This document shows positions 1-8,484 of a DNA stretch of 64,000 nt, one piece after another (within the stretch, counting starts at the first letter, position 1; each line of letters opens with the position of its first letter). Below the pieces are notes generated by a model, which saw only the letters and a list, made by a program, of their open reading frames with translations, was not told the origin of the DNA and did no database searches. Both the position numbers and the translations under genes were made by a program. Source of the stretch: Brevibacterium aurantiacum. Its GTDB lineage: Bacteria; Actinomycetota; Actinomycetes; Actinomycetales; Brevibacteriaceae. The stretch is from positions 248,001-312,000 of the forward strand of contig NZ_VLTK01000003.1 in assembly GCF_007558825.1 (NCBI RefSeq), in the 5' to 3' direction.

Positions 1-31
1 TCTCGCTGCTGAGTCCGGACCGATCTGCCGA

Positions 32-2755
32 TCAGGAGTCGGCGACGACTCCACGGCGGATCGCTTCGATTGTCCGACGAATGCGCACCGCAGTCTCCGG
101 TTCGGCCACCTCCGCGACCTGACCGAGCAGGTCAAGGCTCTGCTTGGCCCATCGGACGAAGTCTCCGGCTGCGATGTCCGTGCCGCGCAGGGAGTCGGCA
201 AGGTTCTTGCCTTCAGTCCAGCGGTACATCGGCTTGAATAGTCCTCTGTCGGGTTCCTGCGTCGTGGACAGGGCGTGCTGCTCCTCAAGTTGGAACAGCT
301 TGCGCCAGATCGTCACTGCTTCATCTCCGTTGACCTTGAGGTCGCGGCTCGGGGCACGCTCCGGATGGAGGGTGTCACCGCGCCGGGATTGGAAGACGAA
401 GCACGAGGCGAATGCTGCAAGTTCAGGTTCGACGAGGTTGTCCCACAGTCCCGAGCGAATGGTCAGCGCCACCAGCAGGTCGCGCTCCCCGTAGATCCGA
501 CGCAGCATATCGGACTGTTCGGGATCAAAGCCCAGCGTGCGCAGGACATCCTGAACTCGTTCGAACACGAGAGCGATCGACGTCGTTCGGCCTTCGATCC
601 GGGCGATGAGCGAATCGTTCTCCTTGACCAGTTTGGCTGCTCGGTTGGCCCACCGGGCGTGCATCTCGCGGTCCGGGCACTCGTGGCAGGGATGGGCTCG
701 CAGCTGCGCGGTCATCTCCGACACACTCGAGCTGACACCAGAAGCACCGGGTGAGGATTCCCATCGGGCCCCTGGATCGACCTTGCCATCGTGTTTGGCA
801 TCGTTGAGGATGCCCAACAGCTGCCTCCGATCCCCCGCCTGCCGGTGATTGAACTTCTTCGGCACACGGACCCGGCCCTGCGCCGCCAGCGGTTCGGTCA
901 CCTCGTGGGGGCGCAGGTGCCAGACTTTGCCCTGTTCGGTCAGGACCGTCGGCAGCCGCGAACCTCCGTCGCGGGAGCTCATGGGCGCGATGATGACGGC
1001 AGTGCCCTCAACTCGCTTCGCGGGCAGGGTGACGACGTCGCCGACCTTGAGTGTACTCAGCGACTCGACGATCTCACGTTGCCGGTTCTTCGACTTGGTG
1101 CGAGTCTCCTGCTTCTCGGTATCGCTGATGGCCTGCCGCAGACGCGCATACTCGGCGAAGTCCCCGAGCTCGCACTGCATCGACTTCTCATAGGCTCCGA
1201 TCGTCGCTTCGTTCTTCCGCACCTTCTTCGCCAGGCCCACGACGGCCTTGTCGGCCTGGAACTGTGCGAACGAGGTCTCAAGGACCTTCGCTGCCTCCGC
1301 CGAGCTCATCCGCGACAGCAGGTTCGCCGTCATGTTGTAGGTGGGTCCGAACGCAGAATTGAGCGCGTAGGAGCGGTTGGAGGCGAGTCCTGCGATCTCA
1401 TTGACTTCGAAGCTGGGGTGCCAGATGACGACGGAGTGGCCGATCTTGTCGATGCCGCGGCGCCCGGCACGTCCGGTCAGCTGGGTGTACTCCCCCGGTG
1501 TGATCGAGACGTGGGCCTCACCGTTGAATTTCACGAGCTTCTCGAGGACGACCGTGCGTGCAGGCATGTTGATGCCCAGTGCCAGGGTTTCGGTGGCGAA
1601 GACGACCTTGATGATGCCCTGGGAGAAGAGTTCCTCGACGAGCTGTTTGAACTGTGGGATCATCCCCGCGTGGTGGGCGGCGACTCCCAGCAGAAGACCT
1701 TCCCTGAATGAGTGGAATCCGAGGATGCCAAGGTCCTCGCTGGCCAGCTCATCGCGCAGCTTTTCCAGTGCGGCATTGACGATGACCTTCTCTTCACGGG
1801 AGTTCAGGTCGAATCCCGAGGCCAGGTACTGCTCCACCGCCTCGTCGCAGGCATTTCGGGAGAAGATGAACATGATCGCCGGCAGCATCCCGGTCTCTGC
1901 CAGAGAGGACACGACCTGGGTTCGGCTGGGCCTGCGGAACCGGGCACGGGTGGCTCGTTCGCGCCTCGAGCGGGGCCCACCATGGGTCCGGGTGGCATGG
2001 TTGAGGGCGGGATCGATCCGGTCGGAGTCGTGGTGAGTGAACAGATCATACATACGGTGGCCGACGAGGACATGATTGACCAGCGGCACCGGACGGTGAG
2101 AGGTGGAGATGACGGTTGTGGGCCCACGCACCTCACGCAGCCATGCACCGAACTCCTCGACGTTGGACACGGTCGCCGACAGCGATACCATCTGCACCCG
2201 GTCCGGCAGGTGGATGATCACCTCTTCCCACACGGGTCCGCGGAAACGATCGGCGAGGTAGTGAACCTCGTCGAGGACGACGAATCCGAGGTCGGAGAGT
2301 CCCGACAGGTCGTTGTAGAGCATATTGCGCAGGACTTCTGTGGTCATGACGATGATCGGCGCATCACGCCGGATCGAGGTGTCACCAGTGAGCAGCCCGA
2401 CGTTGTCGACACCATGGACTTCCATGAGGTCGTTGAACTTCTGGTTGCTCAGCGCCTTGATCGGGGTGGTGTAGAAGACCCGTTTGCCTTCGTCCCTAGC
2501 CAGCTCGACAGCGAATTCCGCAATCAGAGTCTTGCCGGCACCGGTGGGCGCAGTGACGAGGACGTCCTTGCCTTCCTGCAGTTGCGTGCACGCCTCGAGC
2601 TGGAAGTCGTCGAGTTCGAAGTCGGTCCTGGCCGCGAACCGCCCCAAGGGGGTCTGCGCCTTCTTCGTCCTATCTCGATAGTCGGCATAGGCCGCCGCAG
2701 GACTCAATGGCTCAGTATCTGCCGAGGGGTCGAGCGGGCTCACGGATTCAGTCAT
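32..2755 (-). CDS. helY: DEAD/DEAH-box RNA helicase, HelY/Ski2-Mtr4 type
   Basis: Superfamily 2 helicase, presumably acting on RNA in the cytoplasm. Walker A TAPTGAGKT lies near residue 69 and the Walker B/motif II box is DEVH, as in Ski2/Mtr4 proteins. Motif VI reads TGRAGRRGID, and a long DSHCT-like C-terminus follows. At 907 residues it matches actinobacterial HelY. I chose the ATG at 2755, preceded by GAGAGAAG, over an in-frame TTG five codons upstream that lies inside the end of tatC. It directly follows tatC, as Rv2092c follows tatC in M. tuberculosis. The family is certain; the RNA substrate is inferred. Confidence 0.93.
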   Translation of the reverse strand: MTESVSPLDPSADTEPLSPAAAYADYRDRTKKAQTPLGRFAARTDFELDDFQLEACTQLQEGKDVLVTAPTGAGKTLIAEFAVELARDEGKRVFYTTPIKALSNQKFNDLMEVHGVDNVGLLTGDTSIRRDAPIIVMTTEVLRNMLYNDLSGLSDLGFVVLDEVHYLADRFRGPVWEEVIIHLPDRVQMVSLSATVSNVEEFGAWLREVRGPTTVISTSHRPVPLVNHVLVGHRMYDLFTHHDSDRIDPALNHATRTHGGPRSRRERATRARFRRPSRTQVVSSLAETGMLPAIMFIFSRNACDEAVEQYLASGFDLNSREEKVIVNAALEKLRDELASEDLGILGFHSFREGLLLGVAAHHAGMIPQFKQLVEELFSQGIIKVVFATETLALGINMPARTVVLEKLVKFNGEAHVSITPGEYTQLTGRAGRRGIDKIGHSVVIWHPSFEVNEIAGLASNRSYALNSAFGPTYNMTANLLSRMSSAEAAKVLETSFAQFQADKAVVGLAKKVRKNEATIGAYEKSMQCELGDFAEYARLRQAISDTEKQETRTKSKNRQREIVESLSTLKVGDVVTLPAKRVEGTAVIIAPMSSRDGGSRLPTVLTEQGKVWHLRPHEVTEPLAAQGRVRVPKKFNHRQAGDRRQLLGILNDAKHDGKVDPGARWESSPGASGVSSSVSEMTAQLRAHPCHECPDREMHARWANRAAKLVKENDSLIARIEGRTTSIALVFERVQDVLRTLGFDPEQSDMLRRIYGERDLLVALTIRSGLWDNLVEPELAAFASCFVFQSRRGDTLHPERAPSRDLKVNGDEAVTIWRKLFQLEEQHALSTTQEPDRGLFKPMYRWTEGKNLADSLRGTDIAAGDFVRWAKQSLDLLGQVAEVAEPETAVRIRRTIEAIRRGVVADS

Positions 2756-2762
2756 GCTTCTC

Positions 2763-3590
2763 TCAGTCAATCGGTTCGTCGGGGTCGACCCACAGGCCCT
2801 GCGCGATGAGCCTCTTCTTACGTCTCCGGTCGCTGAACACGCAGATCACCCATGCCGCACAGAACAGCGTCATCATCGGAATCACGAGGAAGAACATCGA
2901 CATTGCGTCGGGAGTGGGGGTGGCGATGGCCGCGAACAGGAACACGATCATCACGATCACCCGCCAGGATTTCTGGATCCGTCCGGCCGAGAGGATGCCC
3001 ATCATGTTGAGTCCGACCATGAGCACCGGAAGAACGAACGCCAGACCGAAGACCACGATGATGACCATCACGAAGCTCAGGTAGTCCTGCGCCGGGATGA
3101 TGTTCGTACCACCAGCCGGGGTGAACGATGTCAGCGCCTTGACTGCATTGGGAAGGGCGAAGAAGGCCATGGTCGATCCCGCGAGGAACAGTGGAATCGC
3201 AGCACCGAGGAAGCCGAGCGAGTAGAGCTTCTCCTTCTTCGTCAGCCCCGGAACGATGAATGCCCAGACTTCGTAGAGCCAGATCGGGCAGGACAGGAAG
3301 ATGCCGATGAAGAACGACAGTTTGATCTTCAGATCGAACGGGGAGGCGACTCCTGCGAAGTTGATCTCAGCCGTCCGGTCGCCCGAGGCACGGATGCCAC
3401 GAATCGGCTCCTGCAGAATGTCGAGGACCGGATCGTAGAGGAACCATCCGGCGACGGCACCGAGGGCGATCGCGATCGCCGCGACAAGGAGACGATTCCG
3501 GAGCTCGATGAGGTGCCCGACAACGGGCATCTTCCGCTCAGGGTTCTTCTTACGTGCCGAAGACGATCGCCGGTCGTGCTGCTCTTTCAC
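2763..3590 (-). CDS. tatC: Sec-independent protein translocase TatC
   Basis: Core membrane subunit of the twin-arginine translocase; it binds RR signal peptides and, with TatA, exports folded proteins. The 275-residue protein has six hydrophobic segments. It shows the TatC N-terminal signature MPVVGHLIELRNRL, the loop around PIWLYEVWAFIVPGLTKKEK and the late TPTPD motif. The start is a GTG overlapping the tatA stop by four bases (GTGA), so translation is probably coupled. No tatB is seen here, as is common in Gram-positive bacteria where TatA may serve both roles. Confidence 0.96.
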   Translation of the reverse strand: MKEQHDRRSSSARKKNPERKMPVVGHLIELRNRLLVAAIAIALGAVAGWFLYDPVLDILQEPIRGIRASGDRTAEINFAGVASPFDLKIKLSFFIGIFLSCPIWLYEVWAFIVPGLTKKEKLYSLGFLGAAIPLFLAGSTMAFFALPNAVKALTSFTPAGGTNIIPAQDYLSFVMVIIVVFGLAFVLPVLMVGLNMMGILSAGRIQKSWRVIVMIVFLFAAIATPTPDAMSMFFLVIPMMTLFCAAWVICVFSDRRRKKRLIAQGLWVDPDEPID

Positions 3591-3868
3591 GTCTCGCGAG
3601 ACTGCGGATCCTGCTTTTCCTGTGCAGGGTGCTCAGGCTTTCGGGCAGCCTCCGCGGTCGACGAGGTGTCGTTCTCCCCTGCCTCGCGGTTGAGCTCGCC
3701 AGGTTCGGTCTTCTTGGGCTCGTCATCATCACGGAGGTCCTTGACCTCTGACTTGAAGATCTTCATCGACTGACCCAGGCTTCTGGCCAGCGCCGGCAGC
3801 TTGGGTGCGCCGAAAATGATCACGATGATGAGGATCACGATCGCGATCTGCACGAAACTCGGTTTCAT
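3587..3868 (-). CDS. tatA: Sec-independent protein translocase TatA
   Basis: Pore-forming subunit of the Tat system. The 93-residue protein has one N-terminal membrane helix (about residues 5-22), an FGAPKLPALARSLGQ hinge and amphipathic helix typical of TatA/E, and a charged, disordered, glutamate/lysine-rich tail. A strong AAGGAG sits just before the ATG. A TAGAAT-like -10 lies in the 99-base gap after pafC, so tatA-tatC-helY may have its own promoter. Confidence 0.95.
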   Translation of the reverse strand: MKPSFVQIAIVILIIVIIFGAPKLPALARSLGQSMKIFKSEVKDLRDDDEPKKTEPGELNREAGENDTSSTAEAARKPEHPAQEKQDPQSRET

Positions 3869-3967
3869 GGGGACTCCTTGACTATTGTCTGCTCTGAAAG
3901 ATTCTACGCCGTGTGGCTGTGCCTTTCATCCTCGCCGCACGGCTGGGGCGATGTGTCGCGACCGGCC

Positions 3968-4855
3968 TCAGCCCAGCCGCGTCAGTGCGGCGTCCACTGC
4001 TTCACTGTCGTCGATATCGGTGATGACGTCGGCATGGCACAGCAGGAATCGACTCAACCAGTCCACGGAGTGGACCAGGAATCTGATTCGCACACTAGGC
4101 TCACCATTGGCGAAGTATTCACGCTCGCTCAACTCGAGTTCATCCGCGAGCCATGCGCCCGCTGCCGACAGCGTCATGGTGACTTCCCGTGGACTCGACT
4201 GCGCGGTGCTGACGGTCAGCGGCGGATGTGCAGCCGGAATCCAGGAGCGAATGCTGCTCAGGGCAAAACGGCGAGGAGCCTGAGCGGCATAGCACCAGGC
4301 ATCCAGGTACCAGTCCGCCCCGGGCACCAGCCTGCTGGGGGCGATGATCCGCCGGGTCAGTTCATCTCGGGAACCGACGTAGTAGTCGATCTCGACCGCC
4401 GCTTCCGTAGCGATCGCCTGTTTGAGGAACGCCATGAGCTCTTCGTCCGCGGGGATCGGGCTGACCTCGACAGGTGTGTGGAGGTTCTCCCCCGCAGCCA
4501 GGCGCAGCTTCGACGCTGCCGTGCGCACCGCCTCGGTGTCGAGCCCGGGCAGGGTGTCGATGAGTTCGAGGGCCAGGACGAGGACTCCCGCCTCTTCGGC
4601 GCTGAGTCGGACAGGGACGGAGACCTCTTCAGCATTGGAGATGTAGATCTTCCCGCCCTCCCAGCTGGCGTCGATGAGGTCATCGGGCATGTGGCCGGGG
4701 CGACCTGTCACGAACAGGAGCTGCAGGTCATCGATGAGAGTGTCCGAATCGATGTTGAAATAGTCCGCCGTCTCCTCAAGGTCGGCCCCCGGATGGGCAT
4801 CGAGATACGGGACCAGGCTGAGCAGCCGGGTGAGTCGTTCACGCGCTGAGGACAT
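3968..4855 (-). CDS. pafC: WYL-domain transcriptional regulator PafC
   Basis: Partner of PafB in the PafBC activator, which in mycobacteria drives the LexA-independent DNA-damage response. The 295-residue protein has an N-terminal winged-helix region and a WYL domain whose signature is visible as DWYLDAWCYAAQAPRRFALSSI (residues split across the ligand-binding core). It overlaps the end of pafB by 17 bases, consistent with a co-translated heterodimer. Its position between pafB and tatA matches Rv2095c. Confidence 0.93.
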   Translation of the reverse strand: MSSARERLTRLLSLVPYLDAHPGADLEETADYFNIDSDTLIDDLQLLFVTGRPGHMPDDLIDASWEGGKIYISNAEEVSVPVRLSAEEAGVLVLALELIDTLPGLDTEAVRTAASKLRLAAGENLHTPVEVSPIPADEELMAFLKQAIATEAAVEIDYYVGSRDELTRRIIAPSRLVPGADWYLDAWCYAAQAPRRFALSSIRSWIPAAHPPLTVSTAQSSPREVTMTLSAAGAWLADELELSEREYFANGEPSVRIRFLVHSVDWLSRFLLCHADVITDIDDSEAVDAALTRLG

Positions 4856-5861
4856 TACGACCTCCGAGTCGTTCGAGGGACTCTCTGACTGCGTGCCGTC
4901 GGTCCTCGACAGCCTGGGCCAGTTCGACCGGGGAGAGCACCTCGACGGCGGTGCCGAAACTCACGATCTCTGCGGCCAGGGATGCGGCATCGGTGAACTC
5001 GATGATCACGGCATCATCCTCCGTGCGCACCTGTCGTCGGCGCAGCGGGTCCGCACGGTGGGCGCGGATGCGCAGCTTCGCCTCGGCGACGACCGCCATC
5101 TCCGTGCTCGAGCTCAGTGCCACATGTGGGGCGAAGTCAGCGGGGATGTCATAGTCGCCAGGGTCCCGTCCGCCGAGCTTCGCCAGTTTGCCCTCGACCC
5201 GGGAGAGTCGGAACGTGCGCTGGGCCTGCCGGTCGATGTCGTGGCCCAGCAGGTAGACCCGGTCACCGCGGCTGAGCAGCGCGTAGGGTTCGAGCTTGAC
5301 CTTACGAGGGCTCTGCCCGGGCTTGTGGTACTTGAAGCTGATCGCCTCACGGGCGTTGATGTGGTGGAGGGCTGTGGCGAAGTTCGCACTGCCCAGCTTT
5401 CGTGCCGCAGGCCCCTGATTGGCTTCGACATGCCCAGGTCCTGCCTCGGTGAGGTCGATGCCCAGGGCGCGCAGCTTCGTCAGCGCCTGCGCACTGGACT
5501 CACCGAGTTCGGTGTCGGACCAGAACTGTGCGGCAACCGCCACAGCAGCCGCTTCGGAGGGAGTGAGCTCTACGTCATCCATCGCGTAGTCATCGGCGGA
5601 GATCCGGTAGCCCGTCTCTCCCACATCTGAATAGGCGTCATGTTCGGCGCGAGTGGCGATCGTGATCCCCATATGCCGCAGAAGCTCCTTGTCGCGGGAG
5701 AACTTGCGGTCGAAGGCGATGTCATCAAGTCCCGCGTAGCCGTCGATGGCACTCATCAGGGTCTTCCGCGAGACCCATCCGCGGGCGGCTCTCAGAGCGA
5801 TCAGCAGGTTCATCAGACGTTCCGTCTGCTGCCTCTGTCTGCTGGGGCGGGGTGTATTCAC
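4839..5861 (-). CDS. pafB: WYL-domain transcriptional regulator PafB
   Basis: DNA-damage-response activator subunit with an N-terminal HTH (about residues 10-70, the region containing SRKTLMSAID) and a C-terminal WYL domain with RVYLLGHDIDRQAQRTFRLSRV. The start chosen is the GTG at 5861, preceded by GGTGG, giving 340 residues. An in-frame ATG at 5903 would overlap the start of the divergent DUF3866 gene and adds 14 residues without family character. Despite the name (proteasome accessory factor), the known role of PafBC is transcriptional, not proteolytic. Confidence 0.92.
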   Translation of the reverse strand: MNTPRPSRQRQQTERLMNLLIALRAARGWVSRKTLMSAIDGYAGLDDIAFDRKFSRDKELLRHMGITIATRAEHDAYSDVGETGYRISADDYAMDDVELTPSEAAAVAVAAQFWSDTELGESSAQALTKLRALGIDLTEAGPGHVEANQGPAARKLGSANFATALHHINAREAISFKYHKPGQSPRKVKLEPYALLSRGDRVYLLGHDIDRQAQRTFRLSRVEGKLAKLGGRDPGDYDIPADFAPHVALSSSTEMAVVAEAKLRIRAHRADPLRRRQVRTEDDAVIIEFTDAASLAAEIVSFGTAVEVLSPVELAQAVEDRRHAVRESLERLGGRNVLSA

Positions 5862-5901
5862 AATTCCACCGTAACCTAATGCGGGCGATAGTCTTAAGAC
5901 C

Positions 5902-7026
5902 ATGATTCATTGGCGCAGAGGAACCGTGACCACGATTCGCTCCACCCGGCCAGGATACACAGAGGTCGAAGCCGATATTGACCAGGTGCTGCCGGGCACG
6001 ACGATCACCAGCATCAAGGCGGTCGCCTATACCGAGGCCGTCGGACATCCGCAGGTCGGGGACACAGTCCTGCTCAATGTCTCGGCTCTGGCCAAACGCT
6101 TGGGCACCGGAGGTTTCGGTCTCGTTGTGGCTCTGCCCGATGCACTGCCGACCGACCCGCCCGAGAGGCCAGGGCATCTGGTCAAGGACCGCTACTCCCC
6201 CCTGCAGACGATGGTCCTCGGCGTCGACGATCAGGAATCTGAACACCATGAGACCCTGGCCAGGGAAGAGTCTCTGGGTGGGATGCCTGTGCTCGTCGCG
6301 GATCTGCATTCGGCACTTCCCGCCATCATCGCCGGCATCCGCACGGTCAATCCCGAACTTCGCATCGCCTATGTCCTCAGCGACGGTGCGGCTCTGCCCG
6401 CCAGCTTCTCCCAGGCCGCGGCCGGGCTGAAGGACGCAGGCTGGCTGCACGGAACCATCAGCACCGGCCAATCCTGGGGCGCCGATCTTGAGGCTGTGAC
6501 GATTCACACGGGTCTGCTCGCCGCCAGGCATGTCCTCGGTGCAGATATCGCCATCGTCGCGCAGGGACCGGGAAATCTGGGAACCGGAACCAAATACGGA
6601 TATTCCGGCCTCGTCACCGGTGAGCACCTCAATGCGGCCGCTCTGCTGAATGGGACCCCTGTCGGTGTCCTGCGCATGTCCAATGCCGATGCCCGCGGCA
6701 GGCATTTCGGAGTCTCCCATCATTCTCTGACCTCGCTGGCCGAGATCGCCCGCCCCGGGATGACGATTCCGGTCCCGGACTTCTCCACCCTCGCCGAGGC
6801 TGACCGTCGTGAGATGGACACCGACCCTTCCGTCGTGGCCGAGGTCGCAGCCGCACAGTTGCCGATGCTGCACATGCATGATCAGGTCAGTGTCAGCCTG
6901 GAGGGCCTGTGGGCAGGCCTCAAGTCCTCGCCGGTGGGCCTGTCGACGATGGGACGAAAACTGCCCGCCGATGCAGCAGCATTTCTCGCTGCTGCCGCGG
7001 CGGGCAGATTGGCTGCCGAGAGCTGA
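5902..7026 (+). CDS. DUF3866 family protein
   Basis: Conserved actinobacterial protein of unknown function, 374 residues, without signal peptide or clear membrane segments. It has many short glycine-rich turns, such as the stretch AQGPGNLGTGTKYGYSGL near residue 220, and a conserved MSNADARGRHFGVSHHSL block. It is divergent from pafB, only about 40 bases from its start, and convergent with the FKBP genes. The family frequently neighbours pafBC, which hints at a shared regulatory region, but no biochemical role can be assigned from the sequence. Confidence 0.85.
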   Translation: MIHWRRGTVTTIRSTRPGYTEVEADIDQVLPGTTITSIKAVAYTEAVGHPQVGDTVLLNVSALAKRLGTGGFGLVVALPDALPTDPPERPGHLVKDRYSPLQTMVLGVDDQESEHHETLAREESLGGMPVLVADLHSALPAIIAGIRTVNPELRIAYVLSDGAALPASFSQAAAGLKDAGWLHGTISTGQSWGADLEAVTIHTGLLAARHVLGADIAIVAQGPGNLGTGTKYGYSGLVTGEHLNAAALLNGTPVGVLRMSNADARGRHFGVSHHSLTSLAEIARPGMTIPVPDFSTLAEADRREMDTDPSVVAEVAAAQLPMLHMHDQVSVSLEGLWAGLKSSPVGLSTMGRKLPADAAAFLAAAAAGRLAAES

Positions 7027-7055
7027 GCCTCGGCAGCCGATTCACTGCTGGCGTC

Positions 7056-7430
7056 TCAGCGCACGTTCTCCAGATCGCAGACGAAGATCAGGGATTCGCC
7101 GGGCTTGATGACGCCGCCGGCGCCCTGGTCGCCGTAGGCCAGGTGCGGAGGAATCTGCAGGGTGCGCCTGCCTCCGACCTTCATGCCCTGGATGCCCTGG
7201 TCCCAACCGGAGATGACCATGCCGGAGCCGAGGCGGAACTCGAGCGGGGTGCCGCGGTTGTAGGAGGCGTCGAACTCTTCACCGGTCGAATGGGCGATGC
7301 CGACGTAGTTCACGCTCACGGTGTTGCCGGGACCAGCCTCGGCGCCGTCACCGATGATGTCATCGACGATGAACAGCTCGGTCGGAGCCTCAGTCCCGGG
7401 GAAATCGACGACTGGTTTCTGCTTGCTCAT
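7056..7430 (-). CDS. FKBP-type peptidyl-prolyl cis-trans isomerase, cytosolic
   Basis: Single FKBP domain of 124 residues without a signal peptide, so probably cytosolic. Core residues are present: NYVG and FDASYNRG in the first strands, VISGWDQGIQGMKVGGRR with the pocket tryptophan, and AYGDQGAGG. An AAGGAG ribosome site lies just upstream. With the lipoprotein FKBP next to it, it occupies the same place downstream of pafA as the two FKBP genes of Streptomyces. Confidence 0.94.
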   Translation of the reverse strand: MSKQKPVVDFPGTEAPTELFIVDDIIGDGAEAGPGNTVSVNYVGIAHSTGEEFDASYNRGTPLEFRLGSGMVISGWDQGIQGMKVGGRRTLQIPPHLAYGDQGAGGVIKPGESLIFVCDLENVR

Positions 7431-7468
7431 GGTGTCTCCTTAAGTCGTAGTTCTGTGGTGTCTGTGTT

Positions 7469-7512
7469 CTCAGCCGTGGGCCGAGAGGTCCTCAGCCTTG
7501 GGCCGAGAGGAC
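7469..7512 (-). repeat. 22-bp tandem duplication across the stop of the FKBP lipoprotein gene
   Basis: Two adjacent 22-base units (7469-7490 and 7491-7512) differ at only two bases. The upstream unit encodes the last residues LSAQG and the stop; the downstream unit repeats the same bases past the stop, re-encoding a near copy with another TGA. Because 22 is not a multiple of three, the copies sit in different frames. Confidence 0.85.
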
Positions 7513-8448
7513 GTCGATGACGAATACGAGGGAGGCATTGCCCGGAATGTTCGGCGGGCTGCCCTGTTCTCCGTATCCCTTGTCGGGTGGGATGACGAGG
7601 ACGATCTGGCTGCCGACCTTTGCACCGACAAGGCCTTCGTTCCAACCATCGATGACCTGAGCCTGGCCGACGGGGTCGACGGCGAAGGGTCCGCGTCCAT
7701 CCTGCCAGCTTGAGTCGAAGTACTTCGAATTGTCGTCCCAGAGCCAACCGGAGTAGTGCACGGCCACGCTCTGGCCCTCCTTGACCTTCGGTCCTTCACC
7801 TTCGATCGTGGTATACGATTCGAGTTCCTTCGGAGCCTTGCCCTTCGGCTTCGAGATCGAGGGTTCACCGTTGTCGGCCCATTTCACCGTCACGGGGTTC
7901 TTCGACTGATCGACCTTCTTGCCTTCGGCGCGGGTCAGGGGCTTCGTCGTCTTCTCGATGTCGATGACGTAGACAAGGGTCTGCGCCGGCTGGCCCTCCT
8001 GCGCACTGCCGTTGAGCGACATGAGCACGCGCGATCCGACCTTCGTGTCCAAGAGTGCACTGTAGAGCTGCTCCGAGATCTGGCTCTTGTCCATCGGGAA
8101 CCCGGCCGGTGACTTCGAATCGTAGCTCGACTCGATCTGCTTGCCGGTCGTGCCCGAGACCAGGGTCATCTGTGCGGTGACCTGCTCACCGTCTGCGACC
8201 TTGTCGCCCTTGCCCTCGCTGATGACGGTGTCTCCGGTCTTGTCGACGACCAGGGGTGCGTCGAAGCTGACCTTCGGCTTCTCACCTACTTTGCCTTCGA
8301 CCGTGATGTCGTCGAGGCTGGTCGACTTCGCGTCCTCGGCCGAGACTGAGGGCGGGGCGCTTGTCGTGTCCTCCGCCTCCTCGCCCTGTCCGCAGGCGGA
8401 CAGCAGAAGTGTGGCGGCCGCGATGACGGCGAGCACTTTGGTGCGCAC
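7492..8448 (-). CDS. FKBP-type peptidyl-prolyl isomerase lipoprotein with two FKBP-like domains
   Basis: Membrane-anchored extracytoplasmic prolyl isomerase of 318 residues. The N-terminus is a lipoprotein signal ending in the lipobox LLSAC, so the cysteine near residue 18 is the anchor. Residues about 40-175 form a degenerate FKBP-like domain lacking the aromatic pocket. The C-terminal domain (about 205-318) is canonical, with VHYSG, VIDGWNEGLVGAKVGS and GYGEQG. I chose the GTG at 8448 because AAAGGA lies five bases before it; an ATG six codons upstream lacks such a site. A 22-base tandem duplication spans its stop codon. Confidence 0.93.
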   Translation of the reverse strand: MRTKVLAVIAAATLLLSACGQGEEAEDTTSAPPSVSAEDAKSTSLDDITVEGKVGEKPKVSFDAPLVVDKTGDTVISEGKGDKVADGEQVTAQMTLVSGTTGKQIESSYDSKSPAGFPMDKSQISEQLYSALLDTKVGSRVLMSLNGSAQEGQPAQTLVYVIDIEKTTKPLTRAEGKKVDQSKNPVTVKWADNGEPSISKPKGKAPKELESYTTIEGEGPKVKEGQSVAVHYSGWLWDDNSKYFDSSWQDGRGPFAVDPVGQAQVIDGWNEGLVGAKVGSQIVLVIPPDKGYGEQGSPPNIPGNASLVFVIDVLSAQG

Positions 8449-8484
8449 GTGGTTCCTTTCGTTCAAGACCAGATCACTGAGATC

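Noticed and set aside
791-1711. Long plus-strand open frame opposite helY
   Set aside because: Shadow of the high-GC helicase gene; low-complexity translation with no motifs or ribosome site.
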